Source: Prevotellaceae bacterium
Lineage (GTDB): Bacteria; Bacteroidota; Bacteroidia; Bacteroidales; Paludibacteraceae
Assembly: GCA_031271005.1 (NCBI GenBank)
Contig: JAISWT010000142.1
Coordinates: 1-45,829 of the forward strand
DNA length: 45,829 nt
Reading direction: 5' to 3'
Made by a program: the position numbers and the translations under genes. Shown in pieces: positions 8,577 through 16,417 of this stretch (positions are counted from its first letter, which is position 1; every line of letters starts with the position of its first letter). Under the pieces are notes generated by a model. That model had not been told where the DNA came from and ran no database searches. It worked only from the letters and a program-made list of their open reading frames with translations.

Positions 8577-8950
8577 AAGAAAAAACCTCCCTCGTTATCT
8601 CAACGAAGAAGGAAACATTACTATTGCATCTACTAAACTAAAATGTTAACGGTTTTTTTTGTTTTTTATGAAAGAAAAGTATTTTGTTGTTAGAGCATTA
8701 CTAAATTTAACAAATATGCTTATTTTTTTTGGTTGCATCCTGTAAATATTTCTTCAAATAATTGCTACGCAGTTTGTCGGTTGTAATTATTAGGATATTT
8801 TCAGAACAATATTGTAAAATCTTACATATCAGCGCTTTAACTGTTTATGCTCTATATATTGGCGTCTTTTATGCAAAGCAAAAAATCGAACTTACCCGTC
8901 AATGTTTTTTTTCTGAACACATTCAGTATTTTCACTGACAATAAAATTTC
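8577..8950 (-). ncRNA. Putative minus-strand transcript of about 370 nt, unknown function
   Basis: Defined only by its signals: a textbook promoter at 8957-8987 and a strong intrinsic terminator at 8580-8612, both on the minus strand, with no ORF of gene size between. The sequence does not resemble tmRNA, RNase P RNA or 6S RNA as far as I can judge. A lysine-rich 44-codon open stretch without ATG (about 8709-8843, minus) ends in a normal stop, so a decayed or very small gene is the main alternative. Confidence 0.35.
8580..8612 (-). terminator. Strong intrinsic terminator on the minus strand
   Basis: Read on the minus strand, CCTTCTTCGTT pairs with AACGAGGGAGG (11 bp, two G-U pairs) around a 5-nt loop (GAGAT), followed by six T. 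The plus strand has the A-run in front and no T-run behind, so the direction is clear. Confidence 0.75.
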
Positions 8951-8956
8951 ACTATG

Positions 8957-8987
8957 CAAAATTATATATTTTTTTTTTACTATACAA
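8957..8987 (-). promoter_or_regulatory. Promoter on the minus strand (TTTG-N19-TAATTTTG)
   Basis: On the plus strand CAAAATTA (8957-8964) and CAAA (8984-8987) are separated by 19 bp, which is exactly the Bacteroidota -7/-33 geometry read on the minus strand. No gene starts downstream, so it would drive the putative RNA. Confidence 0.55.
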
Positions 8988-9242
8988 ATTTTTTGATAAT
9001 AAATTTTTAGGCTAAATTTACATGTCGCTAATAATCAATGTGTTAATTAAAAAAAAAAATTAATTTTTTTTTAAAAAAAGCGATTTTAGTAAAAAAATTT
9101 ATAAATAAATGTCCAAATTTTTGTATCTATACCATCATAATTTCCGCCGAAAAATTTAAAAATCAGCCAAATTTTTCGCAACTGCACCCTGAAAAACCGC
9201 ATTTTTTCCTTTTACCAAAAAACTTATCAGGTTTTAAAACAA

Positions 9243-9373
9243 AGTTTTCAGTTATCAGTTTTTTTGGGGGGGGGATATTTGGGCGGTTTTTCAATCCTAT
9301 ATGTTTCATTCCTCACGGAATGTGTTAGGAGGCTATCGCGTTTTTCTGAAAACAGATAACTGATAACTAAAAA
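9243..9373. repeat. Inverted heptamer arms flanking a T7G9 tract
   Basis: AGTTTTC, AGTTATC, AGTTTTT (9243-9263) face CTGAAAA, CAGATAA, CTGATAA, CTAAAAA (9346-9373), which are related units in reverse complement. Between them lie seven T and nine G (9259-9274). Confidence 0.6.
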
Positions 9374-9385
9374 GCGGAAGTCGTT

Positions 9386-9417
9386 TTTGCTTTTCACATA
9401 AAAATAACTTAACTTTG
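9386..9417 (+). promoter_or_regulatory. Promoter of pepD (TTTG-N20-TAACTTTG)
   Basis: TTTG 9386-9389, a 20-bp spacer and TAACTTTG 9410-9417, 79 bp before the ATG. Confidence 0.75.
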
Positions 9418-9496
9418 CAGAGCATTTTTTTATTAAAAAGATACATTGCAGGCATTTAGGATTAATTTTATTTTTAGAATATAAATTATTTAATAT

Positions 9497-10960
9497 ATGG
9501 ATACACAAAAAATTCAGGAATTGGAGCCGCGTGCTTTGTGGAACAATTTTTACAACATTACGCGCGTTCCGCGTCCGTCTGGTAAAATGGACGAAATCAG
9601 CAAATTCTTAATTGATTTTGGCAAAAATTTGGGACTGGAGACTCTGCGTGATGACACAGGCAATGTGTTGATTCGCAAGCCGGCGACCAAAGGAATGGAG
9701 AACCGCAAGGGTGTTGTTTTGCAGGCGCACATGGATATGGTGCCGCAAAAAAACAGCGACGTGCAACACGATTTTGAACGCGACCCTATTGATGCATACA
9801 TTGATGGGAAATGGGTTAAGGCGCACGGAACGACCCTCGGCGCAGACAACGGGATTGGGGTGGCAGCCGCAATGGCTGTGCTGCAATCAACCGATATTGA
9901 GCATCCGACTGTTGAAATGTTTATTACCGTTGACGAGGAGACAGGAATGGATGGCGCATTCGGGTTGAAAGGCGGACTGCTGCAAGGCGACATCTTACTG
10001 AACCTCGACAGCGAAGAAGAAGGCGAACTGTGCGTTGGCTGCGCAGGCGGACTTGACGCTACGATGACCTTTGAATATGACGAGGAGGAAATTGAAGCAG
10101 GCGATGCTGCTTTGCAAATAGACCTCTCCGGACTCAAAGGCGGACATTCGGGCATTGACATTATTTTGCAGCGTGCAAATGCTAACAAGTTGATGTTCAG
10201 GCTGCTGAAAGAGGCGGTTACTGATTACGGAGCGCGTTTGGCGCAATATGACGGGGGAAATATGCGCAATGCAATTCCACGCGAAGCATGCGCCATAGTT
10301 ACTGTTCCGACAGAAAACATTGACTCTTTTATTGATTTTGTTAACAGAAAGAGACAACAGTTTGCAGAAGAATACAAAGGGGTTGATGACGGTTTAACTC
10401 TGTCTGTAAAAAAAGTAGATTTAACAGCAGGCTTGCTGCCCGAACAAGTCCAAGACGATTTGATAAACGCAGTTATAGCCTGCCCCGACGGCGTTTTCCG
10501 CATGATAACCGAAGCGCCTGACGTGGTAGAAACATCGAGTAACCTTGCTATTATCAAAACAGATGGTAACAGTGTAACAATCAACGCATTACTGCGCAGT
10601 TCGGTAGAGAGCCGCAAGCGCGAACTTGCCGAAATGTTCAGCAGTCTGTTCTCCATTGCAGGTGCACGAGTTGAGTTTTCGGGCGCGTATCCGGGCTGGA
10701 ACCCCAATATGCAGTCGCCAATTTTGAAAACAATGTGCGATACTTATGAAAAAATCAATGGCAGCCAGCCAAAAGTTGTGATTATTCATGCCGGCTTGGA
10801 ATGTGGCATATTGGGAACAAACTATCCTGAGATGGATATGATTTCGTTTGGACCCACTATTTGTCATCCTCATTCGCCCGACGAAAAGGTAAGCATAGAC
10901 ACTGTGCTGCTTTTTTGGGAATATCTCAAGCAAACGCTTGCAAACATTCCCCTGAAATAG
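9497..10960 (+). CDS. pepD: Aminoacyl-histidine dipeptidase (M20 family)
   Basis: A 487-residue cytosolic zinc dipeptidase of the PepD type (Xaa-His dipeptidase, beta-alanyl-dipeptidase-like). Metal and catalytic motifs follow M20 order: LQAHMDMV with His78 and Asp80, TLGADNGIG with Asp117, VDEETGMDG with Glu147/148, then LDSEEEGE and the C-terminal ICHPHSPDE His. A lid domain with LSGLKGGHSGIDI lies between. It stands alone with a strong promoter. It probably recycles peptides as an amino-acid source. Confidence 0.96.
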   Translation: MDTQKIQELEPRALWNNFYNITRVPRPSGKMDEISKFLIDFGKNLGLETLRDDTGNVLIRKPATKGMENRKGVVLQAHMDMVPQKNSDVQHDFERDPIDAYIDGKWVKAHGTTLGADNGIGVAAAMAVLQSTDIEHPTVEMFITVDEETGMDGAFGLKGGLLQGDILLNLDSEEEGELCVGCAGGLDATMTFEYDEEEIEAGDAALQIDLSGLKGGHSGIDIILQRANANKLMFRLLKEAVTDYGARLAQYDGGNMRNAIPREACAIVTVPTENIDSFIDFVNRKRQQFAEEYKGVDDGLTLSVKKVDLTAGLLPEQVQDDLINAVIACPDGVFRMITEAPDVVETSSNLAIIKTDGNSVTINALLRSSVESRKRELAEMFSSLFSIAGARVEFSGAYPGWNPNMQSPILKTMCDTYEKINGSQPKVVIIHAGLECGILGTNYPEMDMISFGPTICHPHSPDEKVSIDTVLLFWEYLKQTLANIPLK

Positions 10961-11113
10961 CATTGATAAATATCTGAGAGAGTACATATTTGATAGCATA
11001 ACTCTACCTTTTTCTTGCCGTCAGGCAGGTGAGGCAGAGTTATGTTGCTAACAGACCCAAGTTCCACGTATTTGGAATTACTTGAAAAAATTGTCAGAAG
11101 ATTAAAGAATAAG

Positions 11114-11135
11114 ACTTGTCCCGTCAAAGCGGGAG
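11114..11135 (-). repeat. REP-like palindrome, single copy
   Basis: A member of the CTCCCGCTTTGGCGGGACAA family in reverse orientation, with one substitution in the loop (GTCAAAGC instead of GCCAAAGC). Confidence 0.8.
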
Positions 11136-11277
11136 ACAATTTCCCGTTAGGGAAAAAGTTTTGATTAACATAATTTGCAAAATTTACATAACACCTTCGT
11201 ACCTTCGTACTTTCGCCTTTTGCAGTCCGTGCCGTGAGAGTAACACTCAATTCTGAAAACTGAAAACTGAAAAAATA

Positions 11278-11307
11278 TTTGTTTATTAAATAATTTTTGT
11301 ACTTTTG
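11278..11307 (+). promoter_or_regulatory. Possible promoter of the YrdC-family gene (TTTG-N18-TACTTTTG)
   Basis: TTTG 11278-11281 and TACTTTTG 11300-11307, with a spacer of 18, one short of ideal. The start codon is 134 bp downstream, leaving a long leader. Confidence 0.45.
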
Positions 11308-11440
11308 TGTTGCAGCAGTTGAATTAGCATTGTATTAAGTAGTTGAAATCCAAAAATGCAAGACGTAAATATTTTACAATCACTAATTTAACAAGATATT
11401 TTCATTATTAAATTAATATCAGTTTAAATTTCTAAGAAAA

Positions 11441-12046
11441 ATGCTTTTAAAAATTTACGAAAAGAACACCAATCCCGTTCATATCCGCAAGGCAGTTGAT
11501 ACTCTGCGCGATGGGGGCATCATTATTTTCCCTACCGATACGGTGTATGCTTTGGGCTGCGATTTGTTTAACAAAAACGGGATAGAACAAATTGCAAAAA
11601 TAAAGAATAAAGATTTGTTGAAAGCGAATTTAAGTTTTGTATGCTCGGAAATCAGCCAAATCAGCGAATATGCAAAAATGGACGATTCTACTTTCAAACT
11701 GATTAAAAGGAACTTTCCGGGCGCATTTACATTTATCCTTACCGGGAATAATAATCTGCCCAAACTTTTCAAAAACCGTAAAACCGTTGGCGTAAGGATG
11801 CCCAACAACCCGATTGCGCTTGCCATTGTGCGCGAACTCGGAAATCCGCTGATGACAAGTTCTATTTTCTACAACGACCGGACCACAGAATACATCACCG
11901 ACCCCGAACTCATTGACGAAAAATACGGAACGCTTGTTGATTTGATAATTGATGGCGGTGAGGGCGGACTAATACCCTCAACAATAGTGGATTGCACCAC
12001 CGAGAAGCCCGAAATTATCCGCGAAGGCGCAGGGAAATTAATTTGA
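11441..12046 (+). CDS. Sua5/YciO/YrdC-family protein (threonylcarbamoyl-AMP synthase-like)
   Basis: 201 residues covering one YrdC domain. The nucleotide-binding core is visible in GGIIIFPTDTVYALGCD (about 25-41), the lysine-rich IAKIKNKD (about 52-59), FPGAFTFIL (about 90-98) and VGVRMPNNPIA, ending in STIVDCTT and IREGAG. TsaC/Sua5 enzymes make threonylcarbamoyl-AMP for the t6A tRNA modification. The wording around SFVCSEISQISEYA resembles the YciO branch, whose exact role is less certain, so I do not assign tsaC. Confidence 0.85.
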   Translation: MLLKIYEKNTNPVHIRKAVDTLRDGGIIIFPTDTVYALGCDLFNKNGIEQIAKIKNKDLLKANLSFVCSEISQISEYAKMDDSTFKLIKRNFPGAFTFILTGNNNLPKLFKNRKTVGVRMPNNPIALAIVRELGNPLMTSSIFYNDRTTEYITDPELIDEKYGTLVDLIIDGGEGGLIPSTIVDCTTEKPEIIREGAGKLI

Positions 12047-12101
12047 AATGTTTTTTGAAAAATTTGTATTTTATGATAACTGATAACTGAAAACTTTTTT
12101 C

Positions 12102-12109
12102 TAACTTTG
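12102..12109 (+). promoter_or_regulatory. -7 element TAACTTTG of yjdI-yjdJ
   Basis: A perfect -7 match, 25 bp before ATG 12135. The preceding sequence carries CTGATAA/CTGAAAA heptamers and no clear -33. Confidence 0.5.
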
Positions 12110-12134
12110 CGAAAAATTTAAATTGAAAAAAAGT

Positions 12135-12341
12135 ATGGAGAAAAAACATTATTCCAATGGAGAAATTACTATCGTGTGGCAACCCGGTCTGTGCGCTCAC
12201 GCCGGGATTTGCGTGCAAACGTTGCCCAATGTGTATGACGTAAACGCGCGTCCGTGGATAAGACCCGAAAATGCGACAACACAGGAACTGATAGAACAGG
12301 TTTCGAAATGCCCGTCGGGCGCATTAACAATAGAAAAATAA
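12135..12341 (+). CDS. yjdI: Small divergent 4Fe-4S mono-cluster protein (YjdI-like)
   Basis: 68 residues. The cluster ligands are seen in PGLCAHAGICVQTLP, with Cys spacing C-x5-C, and in KCPSGALTIEK at the C-terminus; this is the divergent ferredoxin family Fer4_19. ATG 12135 is chosen over the TTG at 12123, which would sit closer to the -7 element. Its stop overlaps the start of the acetyltransferase gene by one base (TAATG). The same two-gene pairing occurs in Escherichia coli as yjdI-yjdJ. Function unknown; electron transfer or Fe-S sensing is only a guess. Confidence 0.85.
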   Translation: MEKKHYSNGEITIVWQPGLCAHAGICVQTLPNVYDVNARPWIRPENATTQELIEQVSKCPSGALTIEK

Positions 12342-12622
12342 TGGAAATAAGACAGTCAGACAACGGACAAAGGGGCAAATTCACCGCCTTTATCAACGAC
12401 AAACCGGCAGGGCTGATTTCGTACGTTGCAACAGGAGTGGGGCATATCAGTTTGATGCACACCGAAGTGAGCGATGAATTTCGCGGACAAAACATTGGCA
12501 AAAAAATCCTTGACGAAATAGTTGAGTACGCACGCGAAAACGATATTATTGTTACGCCTGTTTGCCCTTTTACGCAGGCAATGTTTCTGCGACACAAGGA
12601 ATATGCAGATGTGCTGAACTGA
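12341..12622 (+). CDS. yjdJ: Small GNAT-fold N-acetyltransferase (YjdJ-like)
   Basis: 93 residues from the ATG that overlaps the previous stop; the frame is open further upstream but that part is antisense to logic. The acetyl-CoA loop is the short-GNAT version: MHTEVSDEFRGQNIGKKILDEIVEYARE, then VTPVCPFTQAMFLRHKEY. This is the minimal GNAT family that consists of the CoA-binding core only. Translational coupling with the Fe-S protein suggests a joint role. Substrate unknown. Confidence 0.88.
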   Translation: MEIRQSDNGQRGKFTAFINDKPAGLISYVATGVGHISLMHTEVSDEFRGQNIGKKILDEIVEYARENDIIVTPVCPFTQAMFLRHKEYADVLN

Positions 12623-12658
12623 CCTTTTTATACGGGTAAGATATGTTGCCGTGCGGCG

Positions 12659-12686
12659 GGCTGTTATTTTTCTAAAACAGCCTTTG
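12659..12686. terminator. Possible bidirectional terminator yjdJ / lpxA
   Basis: GGCTGTT (12659-12665) pairs with AACAGCC (12676-12682) around a T-rich loop, between convergent genes. The T-run behind is short on both strands. Confidence 0.4.
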
Positions 12687-12700
12687 TTTCGGCATCCGTC

Positions 12701-13480
12701 TTACTCAAAATAGCCCTTAATTATTCCACGTGGCGAATTTTTGACAAAGAGCAGAATTTCATCTCGCTCTTTTGTGGCGGGCATTTCTGCTTCAATGCGG
12801 TCGATGGCGTGTGTTGTGTTCATCCCCGACAGGTACAGTATCCTGTAAATTTCCTGAATGCCATGTATTTGGTCGTTGCTGAATCCGTGTCGGCGCAAGC
12901 CAATGGAATTGACGCCGGCATAGGAGAGCGGCTCACGTCCGGCGGTAACAAAAGGCGGAACATCTTTTGTTACCTTTGAGCCGCCTTGAATCATCACGTG
13001 CGTACCTATACGCGAAAATTGATGCACTAACACAGCGCCACTTATAATGGCAAAATCATCGACAATAACCTCGCCCGCAAGTTGGGTGGCGTTAGACATA
13101 ATCACATTATTTCCAACGATGCAATCGTGAGCAATATGGCAATAAGCCATTATAAGCGCGTTGTTACCAATAACAGTTTTACCTCTGGAGGCGGTGCCGC
13201 GATTGACGGTAACGTACTCGCGGAGTGTAGTATTGTCGCCAATGATGGCGAGCGTCTCCTCGCCTTTGAACTTGAGGTCTTGCGGAATGCCGCCAACCAC
13301 AGCGCCGGGAAAAACGTTGCAGTTTTTGCCGATGCGTACGCCCTCGTGAATTGTTACATTCGACCCGATGCGAGTACCAGCCCCGATTTCAACGTTCTTG
13401 TCAATGGTTACAAACGGCTCAATGACAACGTTGGGGGCTATTTTTGCATCTCGATGAATGTATGATAAAGGTTGTTTCAT
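12701..13480 (-). CDS. lpxA: UDP-N-acetylglucosamine O-acyltransferase
   Basis: The first enzyme of lipid A synthesis; it transfers a hydroxyacyl chain from ACP to UDP-GlcNAc in the cytosol. 259 residues. The left-handed beta-helix hexapeptide repeats run from about residue 10 to 185, and the catalytic His is 118 in HIAHDCIVGNN. GGIPQDLKFKGE and the C-terminal helical domain with GLRRHGFS are family hallmarks. In many Bacteroidota lpxA follows lpxD and lpxC-fabZ; here it is alone, so the cluster is broken up. No good promoter match is seen directly upstream. Confidence 0.97.
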   Translation of the reverse strand: MKQPLSYIHRDAKIAPNVVIEPFVTIDKNVEIGAGTRIGSNVTIHEGVRIGKNCNVFPGAVVGGIPQDLKFKGEETLAIIGDNTTLREYVTVNRGTASRGKTVIGNNALIMAYCHIAHDCIVGNNVIMSNATQLAGEVIVDDFAIISGAVLVHQFSRIGTHVMIQGGSKVTKDVPPFVTAGREPLSYAGVNSIGLRRHGFSNDQIHGIQEIYRILYLSGMNTTHAIDRIEAEMPATKERDEILLFVKNSPRGIIKGYFE

Positions 13481-13761
13481 TTACATATCTGATTTTTTGT
13501 TGACCAACAAAATTGTTATTTTTGTTGCTTATACTATAAAAACGTTCTTTTTAGGTATTTATTATACTAACAGAACACACTTTCACTCAATATGCATTTT
13601 GTCGTGCTTAAAACGCTTTTTTTTGATAGCAAATTCAAAAAAATAAGCATTATCCTAATCGACTGCCTGCTTTTATCTTACATAAATTTCCATATTTTCG
13701 GGCTGCAAAATTATATAAAAAACTCGTTTTTTACAAACGCACCAAACAAGTTTTCAGAAAT

Positions 13762-13817
13762 CAGTCTTCAGTCTTCATCTATTAGTTATTAGAGTATAGA
13801 GTATAGAGTTTAGTATT
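13762..13817. repeat. Heptamer arrays (CAGTCTT and TAGAGTA units)
   Basis: CAGTCTT-type units near 13762-13778, then TAGAGTA, TAGAGTA, TAGAGTT, TAGTATT in 7-bp register at 13790-13817. Confidence 0.65.
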
Positions 13818-13863
13818 TTAACTACTGTCTACTATCTGTTTCGTGCCTTCGCGCCCTTTGCGA

Positions 13864-14018
13864 AACCTCCCGCTTTGGCGGGAGGTTTTGCAATGAACGA
13901 AAGCACAAAAAATCTCTGTGTCTCTCTGTGATTTCTCCCGCTTTGGCGGGACAAGTTCCGTGTCCCTCTGTGTAATAAAGAAGAATAAAGACAAAGACTT
14001 GTCCCGCCAAAGCGGGAG
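13864..14018. repeat. Cluster of three REP-like palindromes
   Basis: Copy 1 (13864-13887) is a perfect 10-bp stem with a TTTG loop. Copies 2 (13935-13956) and 3 (13997-14018) are exact 22-bp inverted copies of each other with about 40 bp between, so RNA through them would form a long hairpin. They lie downstream of the FISUMP gene stop and may act as a 3' barrier. Confidence 0.85.
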
Positions 14019-14065
14019 TGCACAAAGAATGACCCGTCCTGTGTTATTCACTAATTGCTAATTGA

Positions 14066-15648
14066 TTAGCTGTTACGAATACAGCGCAGCCCCATCCCGT
14101 TCCCGCGACCGGCAACGTACGCGGGAATAACGTTACTACTGTTACAGTTAAGGACGTAGGCATCAACACCTGAAAAAGAAGTACTCCAATAGGAGCCGGT
14201 TGATCCACAGTGTAATAAGCGACCACTAGTGCCGCTGCGATTACCGTTCGCCGGCAAATGCAGCGTAACAGTAGACCCGTCAGGTTTTATATCGTAGCCG
14301 CGACCGTTGCTGCCGTACCATGTCCAGGTGTTTGCAAGAGCGCTATTGGGAGAGCCGCTGATTGTGCCGCCGCGGTAAATGCTTCCCCACTCGTCTTGCG
14401 CAGGGGTTTTCCAAGCAGTATTTGAGCCGGCTATGCCGTCTGTTTCGGGATAAAATGTTTCGTATGTTAAGCCGTCTTCTTTTATTTTTGCGCAGGGGTC
14501 GTTAGCAGCAAAGCGACCTGTATGCCAGAGTTGGTCTCTATCAGCATCAGATAAGTCGCAAGCCCAGTTGCCATTTTGTGATAAGATGATATGTTTTCCG
14601 TAATAATCAGTATCTGTGCGTGCTACTTGTCGCCACGGGTAGCGTTGTGTGGGTCCAATAAGATTTCCGTCTTCAAAAACTATTGGCGGGGAGGCGTTGT
14701 AGGCAACCTGATTTGTGCCTGCAACTTTCGAGCCGGCAACAAAGCCTGCGCCTGCTCCGCGCTGCTCGTGCCCGTCCCTGATACGTCCCCACTGATAAAG
14801 GTCGCCGTAAACCTGCTCCTCGCCTGCGATATAATAATGACTTCCGTCTGCATCATTTGGAGTGGAGAAAGTCATTGAGTGGTTTTTCTGCGCTGCAATG
14901 GTCAGTTCTGTTGCGCCAAGGTTGAAGCACATAAACGAGAGCCACTCGCCTTGCAGGTTTTTTGCGCCGCAGCCTACTGCTACTTCGGCATGTTGGATAC
15001 TACGCTGTCGTTAGTGGCGTTTTTGGCAACGCAAAAGTATCTGTAAAAGCCTGTATTGTTTGCGTTTCGTGTTGTGCCTTTGATAACGCTTGTGGGCGTG
15101 AATGAGTTTGTGGTAACACCTGTTCCATCACTGCCTGTGCATTTCTGCGCAATGCGCACGTGTACATTGTTACCGGTGATTTTGTACCACTGATAAGTCA
15201 TTGCACTGCTGCCGCCCGCGCCAAATACCAAAGGAACGGGCACGTCATTACCTTCCGGATTTTCGTAAAATGTGAATGCCTTTGGCTGCGTCAAAGCAGC
15301 CGCGTAAGTTTTAGCAACTGCGCAGTCGCCAACCCAGTGCGTACCATTCCAATAAACAAAGCCTGTGCAGGTTATCTGGTCGGAATAACCTGAAATTGAT
15401 GTTTCGTCAACGGCAGTAATATACACCATTGCGCCTGTGTGGTCGGCGGTGTATTTCGCTTGCTTGGCGTTCAACTCGCTGAGTTTCAGTCGCGGAGCAG
15501 TTAAGCCTTCGGCGGTGCTGGCATCGGTTTTGCCTGCAACTACATCAAGGGTCGTTTTTGGCGTTTCTGTATTTACGCCTACCTGCGCGGTCAGCGCCGC
15601 GCCACTCATCAGGGCTGTTAAGCCCCAAATTAAAATACTCTTTTTCAT
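14066..15648 (-). pseudogene. FISUMP-domain surface protein (copy B), split by a one-base frameshift
   Basis: Two frames together make one family-typical protein of about 527 residues. The 5' part (15648 to 14980) has a signal peptide MKKSILIWGLTALMSGAAL, the module VGVNTETPKTTLDV and an Ig-like region with YQWYKI and FYRYFCVAKNA. It stops right after VVSNMPK. In the next frame, from about 14993, the sequence continues as EVAVGCGAKNLQGEWLSFMC and runs through the FISUMP domain (YQWGRIRDGH, NTWTWYGSNGRG) to LRCIRNS at 14069. Restoring one base near 14990 (ATGCC to ATGGCC) rejoins the frames. It could be a real null, a phase variant or a sequencing error. The promoter lies far upstream at 16083-16113. 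The C-terminus is the variable partner of 1-300. Confidence 0.85.
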
Positions 15649-15970
15649 TTTTGTTAAAATTAAAAATTAAAAATGTTATTTATTATTATTTTTTTAGTGA
15701 ATAATTCAAAATTGAGAATTGAGAATTGAGAATTGCTATCTGCTAATTGCTAATTGTTCAAAATTTTGCACACAAAAAAGCGCGATACTTTATATATATC
15801 CCGCTTACCGAAGGTTTTTATTGTGGCTACCCATTTCAAACAGAACAAGTCTAAAAGTCCGCGCCAAAAACGCAAACATTTTAACTTAAACTTTCTTGAA
15901 ATAAAATTGCCACATTTTACGGTAAGAAAGGTATAAAGCCAATGCTATTTTTGTAAAATTATATTTTTTG

Positions 15971-16180
15971 CGCACGCCTGCGCAATATGTATTTTTTATC
16001 AATTTATTTATTTGTAAAAAATATAAAACTAATTGATAAACATTTTTACTATATCTGCCTGTTTATAAGCATTTTAGCGATGCAAATTTAATACTTTATT
16101 TTTTAACGGCAAATTTTTATTGTTTTTTTTTACATAATTTTCAAAATTAACAGAATACCTTAAATCCGGAAGGATTTTTC
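15971..16180 (-). repeat. Duplicated promoter/leader block, copy 1
   Basis: About 210 bp almost identical to 45140-45340 (for example TAACGGCAAATTTTTATTG and CTTAAATCCGGAAGG). It contains a promoter on the minus strand and a short GC-rich palindrome (TTGCGCA/TGCGCAA around 15969-15986). Confidence 0.85.
16083..16113 (-). promoter_or_regulatory. Promoter of FISUMP gene copy B (TTTG-N19-TAAATTTG)
   Basis: On the plus strand CAAATTTA (16083-16090) and CAAA (16110-16113), spacer 19. The start codon is 435 bp downstream, so the mRNA would have a leader of over 420 nt. The same arrangement is found at 45246-45276. Confidence 0.7.
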
Positions 16181-16227
16181 ATAAGTCTGCGTTAGAAATT
16201 ACACAGAGTTTCACAGAGAGGCACAGA

Positions 16228-16276
16228 GTAGGGGTGCGATTAATCGCGCACTTACTGTTGCGATTATTAGATTTTT
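16228..16276. repeat. 49-bp dispersed module, full copy
   Basis: Starts GTAGGGGTGCGATTAATC and ends GCGATTATTAGATTTTT. A full copy in the other orientation is at 43337-43385 and a shortened one at 609-632. It contains the palindrome GCGATTAATCGC. Confidence 0.8.
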
Positions 16277-16310
16277 ACATCTATCTGCCGCGCCCGAAAA
16301 TTTTTATTCG

Positions 16311-16344
16311 TTTGTGTATAATTGAGAGTTTTATGTTAACTTTG
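16311..16344 (+). promoter_or_regulatory. Promoter of the glycogen synthase gene
   Basis: TAACTTTG at 16337-16344 is a perfect -7. TTTG at 16311-16314 is 22 bp away, slightly longer than ideal. Confidence 0.5.
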
Positions 16345-16417
16345 CAAACTTTTTGCAGATAAAAAGAATTACCGGAGTTTAAAAATCATAAAATTTAAAA
16401 TAATTAAGTTCAAATTA

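Larger units (their letters stand above)
8468..9496. other. 1 kb gene-free, very AT-rich spacer
   Basis: No convincing ORF on either strand. It contains a minus-strand promoter and terminator pair delimiting a possible RNA (8577-8950), inverted heptamer arms (9243-9263 and 9346-9373) around a T7G9 tract, and the pepD promoter (9386-9417). Confidence 0.7.
10961..11440. other. Gene-free spacer pepD to YrdC-family gene
   Basis: Contains a possible hairpin (ATAACTCT 10998-11005 with AGAGTTAT 11036-11043), one palindromic repeat (11114-11135), three CTGAAAA heptamers (11253-11273) and a promoter (11278-11307). No ORF with gene character. Confidence 0.6.
13481..14065. other. Gene-free spacer lpxA to FISUMP gene, repeat-rich
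   Basis: Two short open frames on the plus strand lack protein-like composition. The spacer holds heptamers (13762-13817) and three REP-like palindromes (13864-14018). Confidence 0.65.
15649..16417. other. Divergent gene-free region FISUMP / glycogen synthase
   Basis: Holds heptamers (GAGAATT and CTAATTG units, 15714-15757), the long FISUMP leader, the duplicated 200-bp block (15971-16180), one 49-bp module copy (16228-16276) and the glycogen synthase promoter. Confidence 0.7.

Noticed and set aside
9248-9508. 86-codon minus-strand frame upstream of pepD
   Set aside because: It crosses the pepD promoter, a homopolymer tract and heptamer arms, and overlaps the pepD start.
10998-11043. Hairpin behind pepD as terminator
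   Set aside because: The 8-bp outer stem is real but no T-run follows and the inner part pairs poorly; left as a possible structure only.
13818-14051. Three overlapping minus-strand frames of 63-77 codons
   Set aside because: They arise from the GC-rich palindromes and tandem CTCTGTG stretches; no start signals or family resemblance.
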